NCBI RefSeq assembly: GCF_000226115.1
Contig: NC_016458.1
Location: forward strand, 4,250,001-4,314,000
Source of the DNA: Thermothielavioides terrestris NRRL 8126
Lineage: Eukaryota > Ascomycota > Sordariomycetes > Sordariales > Chaetomiaceae
Direction: 5' to 3'
Length of the DNA: 64,000 nt
Below the pieces are notes generated by a model. That model searched no databases. It saw only the letters and a list, made by a program, of their open reading frames with translations, and was not told the DNA's origin. Of the stretch, positions 21,581 to 32,859 are shown in pieces. Every line of letters starts with the position of its first letter. The stretch's first letter is position 1. Made by a program: the position numbers and the translations under genes.

Positions 21581-23413
21581 TCATGGATCCGTTGAAGCCT
21601 CAGCAGCGTCCGAGACGGCGCCGGCCAGGCTCCGTTCAGGGCGGGGCTGTGAGGGTGACGTGGGCGTCGCTGGCTGTTGGGATTCCTGCAACAGCTCGGC
21701 AGCAATCTCCTCGCGCACCTTGCGACACCACCCCAGCACCGCGTCCTCGAACTCGAGCCACAGCTCCGGCGCGGTGTTGTACTGCAGGCCCAGCGGGTCC
21801 GCCTTGAGGAGCACCTCCCAGCGGAGCTCGGCCGCCTTGAGCCAGTACCGCAGGTTATCTGCGGCGCGGTAGGGCTTCTGGGTGTCGGCGTAGAATCTCG
21901 GGATGGCGCCGAAGCGGCGGCACGACTTGCGCACCGCGCAGTTGTGCAGCTGCACCAGGCGCTGCCCGTTGGAGAGCGCAGCGAGGAACGGGGTCGGCAG
22001 CGACTGCGAGTCCAGGGGCTGGGTTCGGTCGATGGGGATCCACTTGGGTATGACGGGCATGTTCTCGATCGGGTCCGGGCCGTCCAGCATGGAGCGCATG
22101 AAGGCTTCCTCGCGCTCGAATTCGCGGCCCTCCCAGCCTTCTGGGTGGACCCAGGTCCAGGTCGCCCGCTCGGCCGCTTCGCGGGCTTCCATGGCGTCCT
22201 CGGCTGCTAGCATTGCGCGCACCGCGGCAATCCAGTCGTCCATGGTGCGGAACTCGTCGTCGCGCATACCGCCGGCAAAGCCCCTAGTTGCCATGCGCTT
22301 CAGGATCTCCATGACGGACAACAACTCGCCGCGCAGCTGCTTCTCTGACTTGATGGCGTCGAGGCGGTCGGGCCGGTCGTGGGAGGTGTAGTAGATTTTG
22401 GCGGCTCGGATGGCTAGCGTCATGACATCGAGGATGTTCATCCCTTGAATCTCGTACCAGCCGGCTGACGGGACAGAGGGTCGTCGCGAAGCTGGGGGCT
22501 GTGGCTGGCCGTCCTCTTCGCGGCCGTCTACGGTTTCAATCTTGACCGTAATCCCCGAGGGCATTTTGGCGATTTTCGCCTCGCGCAGCGTCTGTTCAGC
22601 AACATCGAGCGAGCTGGTCAGGTCGGCCCTCAACTCGGCCATGGACGGCGGTTTGGGTATATGCTTCTCCCGGTGAATATAGGTGCTCGTCGTGGGCGGT
22701 AGCATGTGCGGGCCATCCTCGTCGAACTCGTCCGAGAAGTAGTCCTCGTCCTGCTGCTCCGGAGGGTGCTCCTCGACAGGCGACTCGACCATGGTGCCAG
22801 CCTCCAGCGTCACGCTGCCGAAACCAGTTTGCGTCGTCAGATCCGGGCTGCTCCCCATGGACGCATAGCTCGAGTCGTGGTCACTGCCGGCCTTGGGGGT
22901 GAGGAATAGGCTCGGGTCCAAGGCGGACAAGTCTAGGGTGTGTGCCTTGTCTCGCCTCCGTGCCAGGCGCCCTCCCTTGCCGTCGAGCAAGCCGGTCCGG
23001 GCAAAGTAGTATTGCAGGTGGGCGATGCTGCCCAGGCTCAGAACGCTCTCGCGGGCCCGGGCGCTGGCGGCGAAGTCGGTGCCTTGCGGCCGCATATAAC
23101 CCCGCCGCCTGCTGGAGCTCCTCCTGATCGTAGGCTCCACGCCGCCGGTGGAATCCCGCGGGCGGAGCCGGTCGCCGACGGCACTGTCGGAGTAGCGGTA
23201 GCTCGCTGACGAGTGTCGCGAGGAATTCGAGGCATCGCTGCCGAGGGATTCACGGAAGTGGGAGGCCTCGGTGGTTGCCGACGCGTGCCAGGCAGTCGAC
23301 CCTGTCGAGAGACAGCGGGACATGCCCGGACAAGCACCGAGGGCCGGGGACGGGAGCGCACCGGGAGCGGGCGAGACGCTCCGGGGGGCGGAGTGGGCGG
23401 ACGGCGCGGCCAT
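21581..23413 (-). CDS. Conserved-looking fungal protein of unknown function
   Basis: A single open exon of 610 residues from the ATG at 23413. The frame is open upstream to about 23560 without another ATG, so a short upstream exon joined near a CCCAG at about 23560 is possible. The first 250 residues are Ser/Pro/Arg-rich and look disordered. An acidic patch DEDYFSDEFDEDG follows. The C-terminal 330 residues are globular-looking and partly helical, with GWYEIQGMNILDVMTLAIRA, SEKQLRGELLSVMEILKRMA, TWTWVHPEGWEG, LVQLHNCAVRKSCRRFG and NTAPELWLEFEDAVLGWC. No signal peptide, membrane span or catalytic motif is evident. I do not recognise the family. Codon use and the ordered C-terminal half argue for a real gene. 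Confidence 0.75.
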   Translation of the reverse strand: MAAPSAHSAPRSVSPAPGALPSPALGACPGMSRCLSTGSTAWHASATTEASHFRESLGSDASNSSRHSSASYRYSDSAVGDRLRPRDSTGGVEPTIRRSSSRRRGYMRPQGTDFAASARARESVLSLGSIAHLQYYFARTGLLDGKGGRLARRRDKAHTLDLSALDPSLFLTPKAGSDHDSSYASMGSSPDLTTQTGFGSVTLEAGTMVESPVEEHPPEQQDEDYFSDEFDEDGPHMLPPTTSTYIHREKHIPKPPSMAELRADLTSSLDVAEQTLREAKIAKMPSGITVKIETVDGREEDGQPQPPASRRPSVPSAGWYEIQGMNILDVMTLAIRAAKIYYTSHDRPDRLDAIKSEKQLRGELLSVMEILKRMATRGFAGGMRDDEFRTMDDWIAAVRAMLAAEDAMEAREAAERATWTWVHPEGWEGREFEREEAFMRSMLDGPDPIENMPVIPKWIPIDRTQPLDSQSLPTPFLAALSNGQRLVQLHNCAVRKSCRRFGAIPRFYADTQKPYRAADNLRYWLKAAELRWEVLLKADPLGLQYNTAPELWLEFEDAVLGWCRKVREEIAAELLQESQQPATPTSPSQPRPERSLAGAVSDAAEASTDP

Positions 23414-26140
23414 CTTTGTAGGGACCGGATGCCACGCAGCGGGCGGGACGGCGAGGAACGGAAGCTCCGATTCGACGGTTTGCAGCGTAGTTTTGGCTTC
23501 TTCTTCCTGGTTTTTGATGGTCACGCGTATCGGTTCGTATTGAGGTACGCCGGTTCGCTGGGGACCCTTTCTTCAGGCGAGCGCCCGGAAAGTAAACAAG
23601 AGGGGACAGGACGGCTGGACTACGGCGGCCAATACCCGTGACCTTCTCAAACAGATGAGGAGGCACGGCTCGGCACCCACCGCCGCACGAAAGGTATCCG
23701 GTGCAGACAGGCCGAGGACTCGGAAGAAAGACGATGGCAACTTGCGACAACAGACTCAAAACAGAATAAAGACAGCGTTGCTTGGGACGGAGAGGGAGTG
23801 AGAAGTGAGAGGACCGGATCGGATGACTTCAGGCGGAAGAATTGCTGATGAGACAGATGGGCGGGCCGGGAAAACGCTCCGGGGTTGATGCGCAGCCAGG
23901 GGGCTTGCAGTGGGTGGGTTCAGCAATCAGCTAGCGTTACGTGAATGGGTTCCAGAAGGTCGGTGGTGGGGGGAAACGCGACGCGTCCGAAGCAACGGCT
24001 TCCCGGCTCCACACCTAGCAGTGGAGCATCCCCGCGGCATTCCTGAACGGGGACTTTCGTTCTTTGTGAAAGGGTAAGGCCGTGAAGGCCTACCACAGTA
24101 TGCAACCGCATGTACACAGTTACATTCATACATCTGTACATTGTGCAGAGTTCTAATTACCTGAAGTTCTCTTTCTTCCTGGGCGCTGTGCCCTGTGCAC
24201 TCAGTAGTGTACTGTGGTAGGTACTGTAGTTAGTGGAGAGGCACGGAGAAAAGCTGCCCGGATGTTCCGATGATGCCCAGGTAACGAAGGACAAGAGCAT
24301 TTGAATTCGCATGCCTTCCCCTTTGGGTCGAGGATGCTGAATTCCTGTCATTGGCTGCCATCAGCAGGAGAAACCAAGGGTAACAATGGAAGAACACATC
24401 CATACAAATTAACGTTATTTTATTGCAACGCTGCTTGACTCGTATTTCTGCCTGCTCCGTGCAAAACAGTACGCGGTTACTAACGGGGCTTATTTATGTA
24501 AGGCAAGTAAGGTACGAATCCGAACACTAGTTAATTCCGTCACGCTTCGTGTTGATCAGGACTGAGTGTTGTTGTTCCGGCCTAGAAACTTCCAAATTTC
24601 TCTGCAGCGGGAAGGAATTGCCACGGCCGGGCAGTCCCGCCCTGCATAATTACATTACAAAACGTTCTGCCCATTCTTGGCACCCGCTTCTCTTCTCCAT
24701 CCCGATGACGAACCGTTGGTCACAGACCCGAAGTCAACGCCAACATTACACGTCCACACGCCATGTCTGTCGATTCTCTTTCTCTTTTAACACCATGTAT
24801 GTATGTAAGCGTTTTGCCCGAGACAGAGAGCCGCGTTTTTCACCATGGACTTGGTCATTCCAGATCTGGTCCGTCACGAAGCGATCCCTGTCAGGGGTAA
24901 TCAATTGCCGCGGGGTCGGAACCTGAAATCGATAACGAATGGGAATAGCCCGACCCAAACCCGAACGTGTGGGAGCAGATTTGGAACGTTCCAGGCATGA
25001 CGGACCAAAATCCACCGCCATCACAAGCGCAGCAGTGTATACGGTTCACTGACAAACTCCCGACCTAGGTAAGTGGGTACATATTCTATGCCTGGCTTTT
25101 GAAGGTTGGATCGAGGGAAAAGATAACTAAGGGAACTCGAGGCGGCGCAAGCAAAGTTTCCTTGTTCTTTGCTTTTGCTGAGCCAGGAGATTGGCTTTGG
25201 TCACATGGGAAGACTCTTCGCCAGGGAAGCACGGAAAACTCCGTACCAGGGAATTTGACTCTGGATTCAGCCCTTCATACTACACTACATACTGTGGTTG
25301 CGAGCAAAAGTTTCAGCCCCTTGTCAAGTACCGACCAGGATCAGCTTTCTGTAAGTTACGGTCAATTTTCCAGCAAGATCGCGCTGCGCAGTCATGTTTT
25401 GGCCCCACAAAACACATCATCCCCTGTAATGACCCCGGCTAGAACCCAGCAGGGGGTTCGAACTTACCCATCGCACCACAGTACTCCGTTCAGAAGCCAT
25501 GCCATGCCATATGCCATGCCATCCTTTCCACGCGCGTCGTGCCCAATCCAAACAGCCCGTACATAGTTCAGTTATCTGAGGTCGAGGAGCCTCGCCCTCT
25601 CGAAACAGAAGAAGGAGGGAGATTACCTTGCACAGTCTTCCGCAGGTAGGTCTGTCTCGCTTCTTCGCCGGATCGGCGGAAACAATGCTCAAAGCAGCCT
25701 TGGATCAGCACGAACGCTCGCCATTGGCGCTGTCCGGTTGGCTTGTCGTCGTTCCCGCCTGTTCTGCCTCTTCCCATCCCCCATTCGCCGCAGCATGCCG
25801 TCGGGCCAGTCGTTGGCCGCAGTGCGCTCCCCAGAGCAGAGAACTGATGCATTCCAACCAGTTGGACGAGCAGCAGCCAGGAGGACCCTGTCCAATTTCT
25901 GTGGGGCGAGCCCTATCTCCCGCCCGCAGTATCAGCGTCAGTGACCGAAGCAGGCCCAAAGCTTCCCAGTTGGTCGGTTTGGAGAGTTGCCGTTTGGGGG
26001 CAGTTGCAGTGGTGGCACACCGCGCCAGAGTTACCGCAGTCGCAGCGAAACGCACCTAGGTTGTGCAACATTCCGGGCAGCGAGCACTTCTGTAGCCTGG
26101 GCATAACAAAACCTGGCAGCCGCTAGGTACCTCCTGATAA
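23414..26140. other. Divergent intergenic region
   Basis: A 2.7-kb head-to-head spacer between the unknown minus-strand gene and KAR9. No gene recognised. It presumably holds both promoters and KAR9's leader. Small frames with hydrophilic, arginine-rich translations do not resemble proteins. Confidence 0.45.
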
Positions 26141-29100
26141 ATGACAACTCCAGCAGCCGCTGCTCCCGGCAGTGGCGATACAGCCCATAATAGTCTCACG
26201 ACGCCGACCTTTGCCGACAGTGTCAACCACGATGCGAGCACCGACGCCGCCGCCGCCGTCGTGCTGACCTCCGACGGCTCTAGCGAATTGGTCCAACTGC
26301 AGGAGCAACACCCACAGCACCAGGCCAGCAGCACAGGCCGCAGCACTGCCCACAGCCACCTTGGCGACCCGCCAAAAAAGTCGCTCTCACAGCAATCGCC
26401 GCCGCAACAACTCCAGCAGCGACACCAGCAGCAGCACCAGCACCCTCCACTCCCGGCAAATGAGCCATCATTGACCAGTGCGTCCACCTCGGAATCAACC
26501 CACCACCGCGCGCGGAAGCCATCGCCGGGGCTGGCAGCACGATTAAAAGCCCTTGGTTTCGGCGCGGCTCGCCAATCGTCGCCGCCGCCGCCGTCCCACC
26601 ACCACCTCGAGCCCGTCGGCCGCCTCCCAGAAGAGCAGCTCAGGAGACTGGACCAACAGCATCTTGCGAACTCGGCAAATACTGTCGTCGAGCGGCGGGG
26701 CCGCCCCTGGAAGGGCGCCATCGTCCGCATCCCGTCGCTATCGAGCCTCAAGTCGGACAAGTCCCACGGCAAGGCGGAGCGCGACGAGCCAGCTGCCGAC
26801 GCTGCCCCTGCTGTCGCCCCTGCTGCCGCGAACCCCGAACTGCTCCCGGAGATTGCCGCCTCCGGCCCGCTGGAGATGGACACAAACAAGTACCGGCTGC
26901 CCGACCACACCAACGGAAACGGCGTCAAAGCCCAGCCCGAGACGAGGGATGAGCACATCGCGAGAGACACGCGGCCACCACCGGCGCCCCACACGCCCGA
27001 GATCCCCCCGCCGCCTCTCCCCAAAGACACGCCACCGCTGACCCGGCGCGCCACGAACCCTACCACGCCAACCGCGCGCGAGGTCTTCAACCCGGATTCA
27101 ATCCCCTTCAACCCCCTCGGTCTGCAGCGGCCCGGCTCCATCTACACGCTCTCGAGAGCTTCCTTTGCCAACCAGCTTGCCCAGCTCACCTCGATACAGC
27201 TGCCCGATGCCGACTCCTTGTCCAGCAAGGTCTCCGCCATCCCGACAGCCCAGCTTGCTGCCAAAGCCTTGATAGGTGCCGCCGACCAGATCCGTGGCTG
27301 GATATACAAGGCTTCAGAGGTCATAGGGGGCTTAGAGAGCGATGACGATGTCGAGTGGTCGGCTGCTGGAGGACGCGAGGGCGTCGAGGAAGTGGAACAT
27401 GCCATCTTCCGATTCGAGGAGCTGATAAAAGTCTACGTGGGCGCCATCGAGGAATTGCAGGCCCGGGAAGACATCGCCTCTGTGCCGGCCGACGACCTCC
27501 GCCGAGCTGTCGCCCAGATGGAGTCCATCCTCGAGGAATGGGCCAAGATGCGTAACACCTTGCGCAACGTCAAGACTCAGGTCGAGATCGCCATGGAATG
27601 GGAGGAGCTGTGGAACATGGTGCTTGGGGACATTGAAAACGAGATGGACGAGCTCGCCAGGCTGGTCTTTGAGATGGAGGAGCGACGGCACAAGTCGGCA
27701 CTTGCTGTCGCAACCGGCGACGGCATGGACATTGGGGACCTGGAGACCATCGTCGAGGACACGCCCCGAGCATCTTCGAGACTGCAGGCGACGAATAACC
27801 GCTTTAGCCTCCCCGCATTTCCCGTCAGTCCCACCTCGCCCTCACCCGCAGCGACGACGGGCATTTCCCCCGACGATTCGAGCCTGCTGGCACTCTTCGC
27901 GAGGATGCAACCGCTGCGAGCCTCCTTGGATTTCTTGCCCATGAGGCTCTCAGTCTTCGAAGCCCGGGCCGAGAGCATATTCCCCACTGCGTGCGAAGAG
28001 CTAGAGATGCGGAGATCCGCGCTCGATGCCAGCTACAAGAAGCTCGAGCAGGATGCCGAATCTCTCCGAAAAGAGCTTGGCGAAGATCGCTGGGTGCTTG
28101 TGTTCCGCGGCGCCGGGCGCCAGGCCCAGAAGATGTACGAGTCGGTCGAGAGGAGCGTTGCGAAGCTCCGCGAGGCCATCGACGCGGGGATGCACCTAAC
28201 AAATCAGCCGATAATGAGCAAGAAGCTGGAAAACTACGAGGCCAAGAAGACGCACTACGGCCCCGCCATCGAGCGGGTGCTGTCCATCATCGACAAGGGC
28301 CTTAAGGACCGGCTCACGGTCAACGGAGAAATCCTTCGTTTGCATGCCGAGATGCAGGCGAAGTGGGACGAGCTCAAGGACGCAATGGCAGACCTAGATG
28401 CTTCAGTGGAGGAGCTTCAAAATGACAGGAAGGATCAGCAGCTCCGAGATTCCGTCTCCAGCATGCTGTCAAACGATATGTCCACCCTCGCAAGCGGGAA
28501 CGAGACCCCTCAGAGCTCACCGCCCTCCTCCGTGATCATGTCGTCCATGGGCTTGGGCAACTCGGCCAACGTCAAAGCCCCGAGACAGCGGTCAACAAGT
28601 GCTTCGAGCCAGCTGCCCAAAGCTGCGAGCCGCAGACAGTCGTCGCTCCCGGTCCCGGCCAGCCAGGTGACCCGAAAGCCCGCTGCCGCGAGATCATCAC
28701 TGCTCCCGGTCCCGTCCAGAGAGGGTTCGGCCACGCCGACCGCGAACCGGACATCACGGCCGTCCTCATCGCTGACCAACCGGCCAAGGTGGAACTCCTC
28801 GACGAACACGTCCGACCTTGATACCGGCCACAACTTCAAGCCCCTTACCCTAACCATGCCGAGTCCCTATGCCAAGACAACCCCTACCCCGGTCCGCTCC
28901 GTCTCGGCCACGACACCCTCGTCGACGTCCAGGCTGCCCACTCTTAAAAGCTCCCTCTCTCGCGCCGCGTCCGCATCCCCCATTCCCGAAGACACGCCGT
29001 CCAAAAATGGACCCCTGCTTTCATTCCGCGAGCGCCTCGCCTCTCCGGGCCCGCCGACCGCGCAGCGCTCGGTCTCCAAGCCCCGCCTCGCCTCCCATTC

Positions 29101-29404
29101 CTCCGCCCCCCCTGCTGCTGCTCCGAACCGACGTGCTTCGCTCCAGCCGCCGAAGCCACCCGAGGTAACCCCCCCGGACACAACCCCGCGCCGGCCGGCC
29201 AGTTCTCTTGCGGCATCGAGGCGCACCAGCATGCTGCCCCAGCCGAAGAGGCCCGCGGCCACCGCGAACGGGACTGGGACCAGCGTCACGGGGAGGGAGA
29301 GCCCGCAGGCCGTGGCCGGCGCGCGGTCGGCCATGCGCAAGGGGAGCAGTAGCTCGTCGGCGGCCGAGAAACCTAAGGACCTCCGGCCTAGGTGGCGCCC
29401 ATGA
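26141..29404 (+). CDS. KAR9: KAR9-domain microtubule/cortical protein
   Basis: Intronless, 1087 residues. KAR9 proteins link the EB1/Bim1 plus-end tracker on astral microtubules to myosin V and actin, orienting the spindle and moving nuclei. The N-terminal 330 residues are low complexity, with a Gln/His-rich stretch around 75-105 and a Pro-rich patch near 285-300. The folded KAR9 region spans roughly residues 340-780, with SFANQLAQLTSIQLP, AIFRFEELIKVYVGAIEEL, EEWAKMRNTLRNVKTQVE and WNMVLGDIENEMDELARLVFE, strongly helical and spectrin-like. The C-terminal tail is basic and Ser/Pro/Arg-rich, with several S/T-R-L/S-P elements (for example STSRLPTL) that resemble SxIP EB1-binding motifs and CDK-type sites. 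It ends DLRPRWRP. The assignment rests on the helical core; the role in this organism is inferred from yeast. Confidence 0.87.
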   Translation: MTTPAAAAPGSGDTAHNSLTTPTFADSVNHDASTDAAAAVVLTSDGSSELVQLQEQHPQHQASSTGRSTAHSHLGDPPKKSLSQQSPPQQLQQRHQQQHQHPPLPANEPSLTSASTSESTHHRARKPSPGLAARLKALGFGAARQSSPPPPSHHHLEPVGRLPEEQLRRLDQQHLANSANTVVERRGRPWKGAIVRIPSLSSLKSDKSHGKAERDEPAADAAPAVAPAAANPELLPEIAASGPLEMDTNKYRLPDHTNGNGVKAQPETRDEHIARDTRPPPAPHTPEIPPPPLPKDTPPLTRRATNPTTPTAREVFNPDSIPFNPLGLQRPGSIYTLSRASFANQLAQLTSIQLPDADSLSSKVSAIPTAQLAAKALIGAADQIRGWIYKASEVIGGLESDDDVEWSAAGGREGVEEVEHAIFRFEELIKVYVGAIEELQAREDIASVPADDLRRAVAQMESILEEWAKMRNTLRNVKTQVEIAMEWEELWNMVLGDIENEMDELARLVFEMEERRHKSALAVATGDGMDIGDLETIVEDTPRASSRLQATNNRFSLPAFPVSPTSPSPAATTGISPDDSSLLALFARMQPLRASLDFLPMRLSVFEARAESIFPTACEELEMRRSALDASYKKLEQDAESLRKELGEDRWVLVFRGAGRQAQKMYESVERSVAKLREAIDAGMHLTNQPIMSKKLENYEAKKTHYGPAIERVLSIIDKGLKDRLTVNGEILRLHAEMQAKWDELKDAMADLDASVEELQNDRKDQQLRDSVSSMLSNDMSTLASGNETPQSSPPSSVIMSSMGLGNSANVKAPRQRSTSASSQLPKAASRRQSSLPVPASQVTRKPAAARSSLLPVPSREGSATPTANRTSRPSSSLTNRPRWNSSTNTSDLDTGHNFKPLTLTMPSPYAKTTPTPVRSVSATTPSSTSRLPTLKSSLSRAASASPIPEDTPSKNGPLLSFRERLASPGPPTAQRSVSKPRLASHSSAPPAAAPNRRASLQPPKPPEVTPPDTTPRRPASSLAASRRTSMLPQPKRPAATANGTGTSVTGRESPQAVAGARSAMRKGSSSSSAAEKPKDLRPRWRP

Positions 29405-30558
29405 GACAGCTAACCCGCTGTTGGGCGGGGGCTTAACCGAATGGCATTGAGCGTCAGGGATAGCTGTCGCTCTTCCCTTTTTTTCTTTTCGCCCTTATAT
29501 CCCCGGGGGGCATTCTCTTCTACCTTTCTTGAGTGGGCAGTAGATACCAACTATCGAAGCAGCACAAGCACGAGATCGGTCGGGCTGGAAAGCGATGGCC
29601 GGCCCACTTGGTGTTATTTATTTTGCGGAACAGCGTGCTATTCCCACAACCACTGGTGGCGATGGCACGGGAAAACCTTAGGAATTATTGGGTTGCTTAG
29701 GAAGAACTTGGTTTTAAGGATGGATTCTAGGATTAGGCTCCGCTATTCGGGGCAGTTAGGGCCGGCGCATGGGCAGGCCCACGGTTTATTTGCTTTCAGG
29801 AGGGGCATTGTGGGACAAGCCAGGCCCCCTTTTTTTTCCCGACGATGTTTTTTGGTAGCAGTTTTGATGGGCCGTCGAAAGGGAGATACCAGATTCGTTG
29901 TTTTTGTCTTTGCTTCTTTTATCTGGTGCCAATGGGGCAGGGAAATAAATACACTTATTACTGCGCATCGCGTCTCCATTCCTCCCTCTTGTTTTCTTTG
30001 ACTCCCGGTCTTGGTTCTGGTCTTCATGTTGTAATTGGCTTGTGTTCGGATTCGGCTTTGCTTGTAACTACCCAGCATCATGCATACATACCCCCCTTGC
30101 GAGTAGTTTGTGGTTATCGGTGAACCTTTCTTTGATGTAACTCCCAGCAGTTTTCCGTGTTTCTAATCCTCTGCTCGTGTAACTTACCTCGCCCCTCGTT
30201 TGGAGGACCATGGTTGGGAATGGAGAACATTGGAGGAACGGGACAGAGAGGAAGTGGGAAGTGCGGTGTTGGTTGTACACTAGATAGGGACTGAAGAGGA
30301 AAAGAAATTCATCGGGAGCAATCAGGTGGAACTTGGAGTGTGGTTATCCATTCCAAGGGCCTTCTTCTTGCTGCTTCATTCAAGGCCCTGATGGTTGCCC
30401 TGGCAAGGCGCCATCGCTGCCGTCGATTTTGAAGGCAATGCTCCATCAAGCGCAGCCTGATTCCTTTGCCACATGTCGTCCGGTTCCCCCATCTCGCGAA
30501 CCGCCCGGGTGACAAAACGCTCATTGTCTGTTCCTCCATCATTCTCCGACCGGTTGGC
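29405..30558. other. Intergenic, KAR9 3' side
   Basis: No gene recognised. T-rich stretches just after the KAR9 stop (29465-29530) are compatible with its 3' untranslated region. Confidence 0.4.
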
Positions 30559-32343
30559 TCAATCAATAGCCAGCCTCGCGAAGAGCTCACAGTGGCGGCG
30601 GCCACACTTGCTGCAGAGCGGGAACGTGTCATCCTCGTCATCAGCACCCCCGTCTCGCGCGCTACCATCAGTGCCACTCTCGCCGCTGTCGGAAACTATC
30701 TTCTGCCTCTTCGGCTGTGCCCACGCGGAACTTTGTCCTTCGTATCTAGAGGAAATTGGCATCCGTGCCTCGGCGTTTCTGCCTCTCGTCGGGGCCAGCG
30801 GGCTGGACCTCCGCGGTGCCCTCGCGGACGCCGTCCATGTTGCCGTCCTGAAGCCCAGGGGAGACGGAAGAATCTGAGTCGTGCTCAATTCCCAGCTGGA
30901 AACCGGCAGCGAGCCTCCCTGTGCTGCATGCACAGCCGCTGGGCAACCAAGTTGGCCGAGCGCAGGCTGACCAGCGTCCGCTTGGGCTGACCGATCCGCG
31001 CCATGGTCTCGGCGCATGACCGCCAGTTTTTGGGCGGCAGGCCAGCATGAGGGGCGTCACACCGCTCGCTGCCTTGACTGAGGCCGACCGTGGCAGAGAT
31101 TTCACTCGATACGACACCAAGTCTGTCGCCATGTCACCTGGGAGGGCATAAACAGAGGCAAGGAGGACCAGGTCATCTTGATGTTGTCAGCCTGTGTACC
31201 CAAGTCTCCAAGTGTGGTCGGCGGTCTATGCATGCACGCGTACTCTGATTTCAAGCCATCTGGAAATGGCGCCGTTGAATCCGCCTAGTGCCTGAGCCAA
31301 GTGCTTCAGCTTAGCATCGTCACGGGCTGCCTTGGACTTCGCGAAGGTAAGATAGTGCCTGAATGGAGTGTCACTGAGGAACCACTCCACGCTCTCGATC
31401 CGGCCCGCTAGGGCACCGAGTAAGAGAGGTGGCGTCGGGGTGCCGCTTGGTTTGCTAACGACAGCGCGCAGTTGCCCAGGCATTCCTACGTTGTCCGGTC
31501 AACCCACGCCAGATAAGGCGCACGATGTACCCGGAATCGGAACATAGCTGTTCTTTCCGTAAACTGTAAAGCTCTGATCATATCGAGGCTTCACCTGCAG
31601 TTGCAGACCTGTGTGCTTCGCCAAGTGCTCTAACAGCAGCCCTGCACCTGTACGCTTGATGATTCCCCAAGCAGCTCCACACGGCCCAACTCGACGGCAA
31701 GAGTGAATGTGTAGTCCGGGAAGGAGTAGAAGCCTGACACCTCATTGTCCGTTGGGATATCTGCTCCACGCTCCAACAGCTCGAAGACAGTCTCCGGCCG
31801 AGGAGAGTTCAAAGCGAGAATCAAAGGCTGTTTCACCATCTGATTGTAAACGCTGCTTGTTGTCCTCCAATGTGCGCAACTGATTCTCCATGGCTGCGGC
31901 TTGTTTCGCAGGGAACGAGGTCGGAGCTTGAAGTTACGCCGTTTTCTAATACTGGCCGGGATACTGACCACCCCAGTCTGCTTTCTGCATGAGTCTGGTA
32001 ATGAAGGCAGTAAGGTGAGAATCAACCAAAACTGGAACGATGCGCCGGACGACCGCCGCGAGGACCAAAGGTGCCAGCCAGGCCATCAGAGATTCGCTAA
32101 GACAAGGAGTGCGTCAGGACCGTTCCCCCCTGGTACTCGATCCGGTCGAGCGCATCAGCATAGCAGGCCCCTGACTTCTCTTTGGCGCAAGCATAGGCGC
32201 GCTCCAAGGCCCAGGAGGTCCATCAAGCGGTGACCCGAGAAAGAGAAGCGATGGAACAACAACTCTCTTGCCTCACTTAACCCGCCCGCCAAAAAACGCC
32301 ATGTTGAACCATATGTGTTACACAGTAGGACTGCATCCCGCAA
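30559..32343 (-). pseudogene. Decayed ankyrin-repeat protein gene
   Basis: The minus strand carries a series of ankyrin-like fragments in changing frames. At 31630-32025 there is LILALNSPRPETVFELLERGAD followed by FTLAVELGRVELL. At 31226-31483 there is LLGALAGRIESVEWFLSD, then HYLTFAKSKAARDDAKLKHL and GGFNGAISRWLE. At 30746-31132 there is SGVTPLMLACRPK, with the frame changing after K. These match fungal ankyrin-repeat proteins in order, but stops and frame changes separate them and no intron set restores one frame. A fragment at 32155-32343 and one ending CSKCGRRHCELF at about 30570 may be the ends. Best read as a degenerate gene; an intron-rich intact gene is less likely. Confidence 0.5.
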
Positions 32344-32422
32344 GCCGAAAAGTCAGAGCGAAGTCTCTAAGCAGAACCCTCAAACGCCGTATTCAGGAAG
32401 AGCAAACCGAGCCATGTCAAGT

Positions 32423-32859
32423 CTATAGTGCGATGGCGCCTCTCCGGTTCTCGCGTAGATGAAGCAGACCCTGCAATCCACAGAAAATGAGGAAGCCCTG
32501 GGAGTCGGCATAGTTAGCCATGCTCAGTCCACATACTGGGCATCACCACCACCAGCTCGGGGCGATGGGAAGCGGAAGTGGGAGGACACTTACAGCGTAG
32601 ATGATGACGGCGGTGAAGACGGTGGCCGCAACTTCCGGCCCGTTTTCGGGATCCTCATCGCCGCCAACGAGCTCAGGATGGTTGTTCTTGAAGAGGAAGC
32701 CGAGGACGGACAGAATGATGATGGCAAATATCGAGATGACGACGCTGTTGCGGAGGGGTTAGCCGCCTCCATTTCGGGCGCGCCTCAACCGAACCAGCCG
32801 AGGCCCGCAGCAGCAACTTACCAAGACCAGGCTTGCATCGCGCCCACGATCGGCTTCAT
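32423..32859 (-). CDS. V-type proton ATPase subunit f (RNase K-like)
   Basis: A small three-exon gene on the minus strand: 32859-32822, 32744-32594 and 32497-32423, joining to 87 residues. Donors are GTAAGT twice, the branch motif is CTAAC, and acceptors are CAACAG and CTCCCAG. The protein starts MKPIVGAMQAW, then TM1 (CVVISIFAIIILSVLGFLF), the loop NNHPELVGG and DPENGPEVA, then TM2 (TVFTAVIIYAGFLIFCGLQ) and a basic tail. This matches the yeast V0 subunit f (85 residues, YPR170W-B) and animal RNASEK in length, topology, the NHxx(F/L)VG loop and the DPE(D/N)GPxVA motif. It is expected in the membrane V0 sector that acidifies vacuole and Golgi. All exons are short, so simple reading-frame searches miss it. 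Confidence 0.9.
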
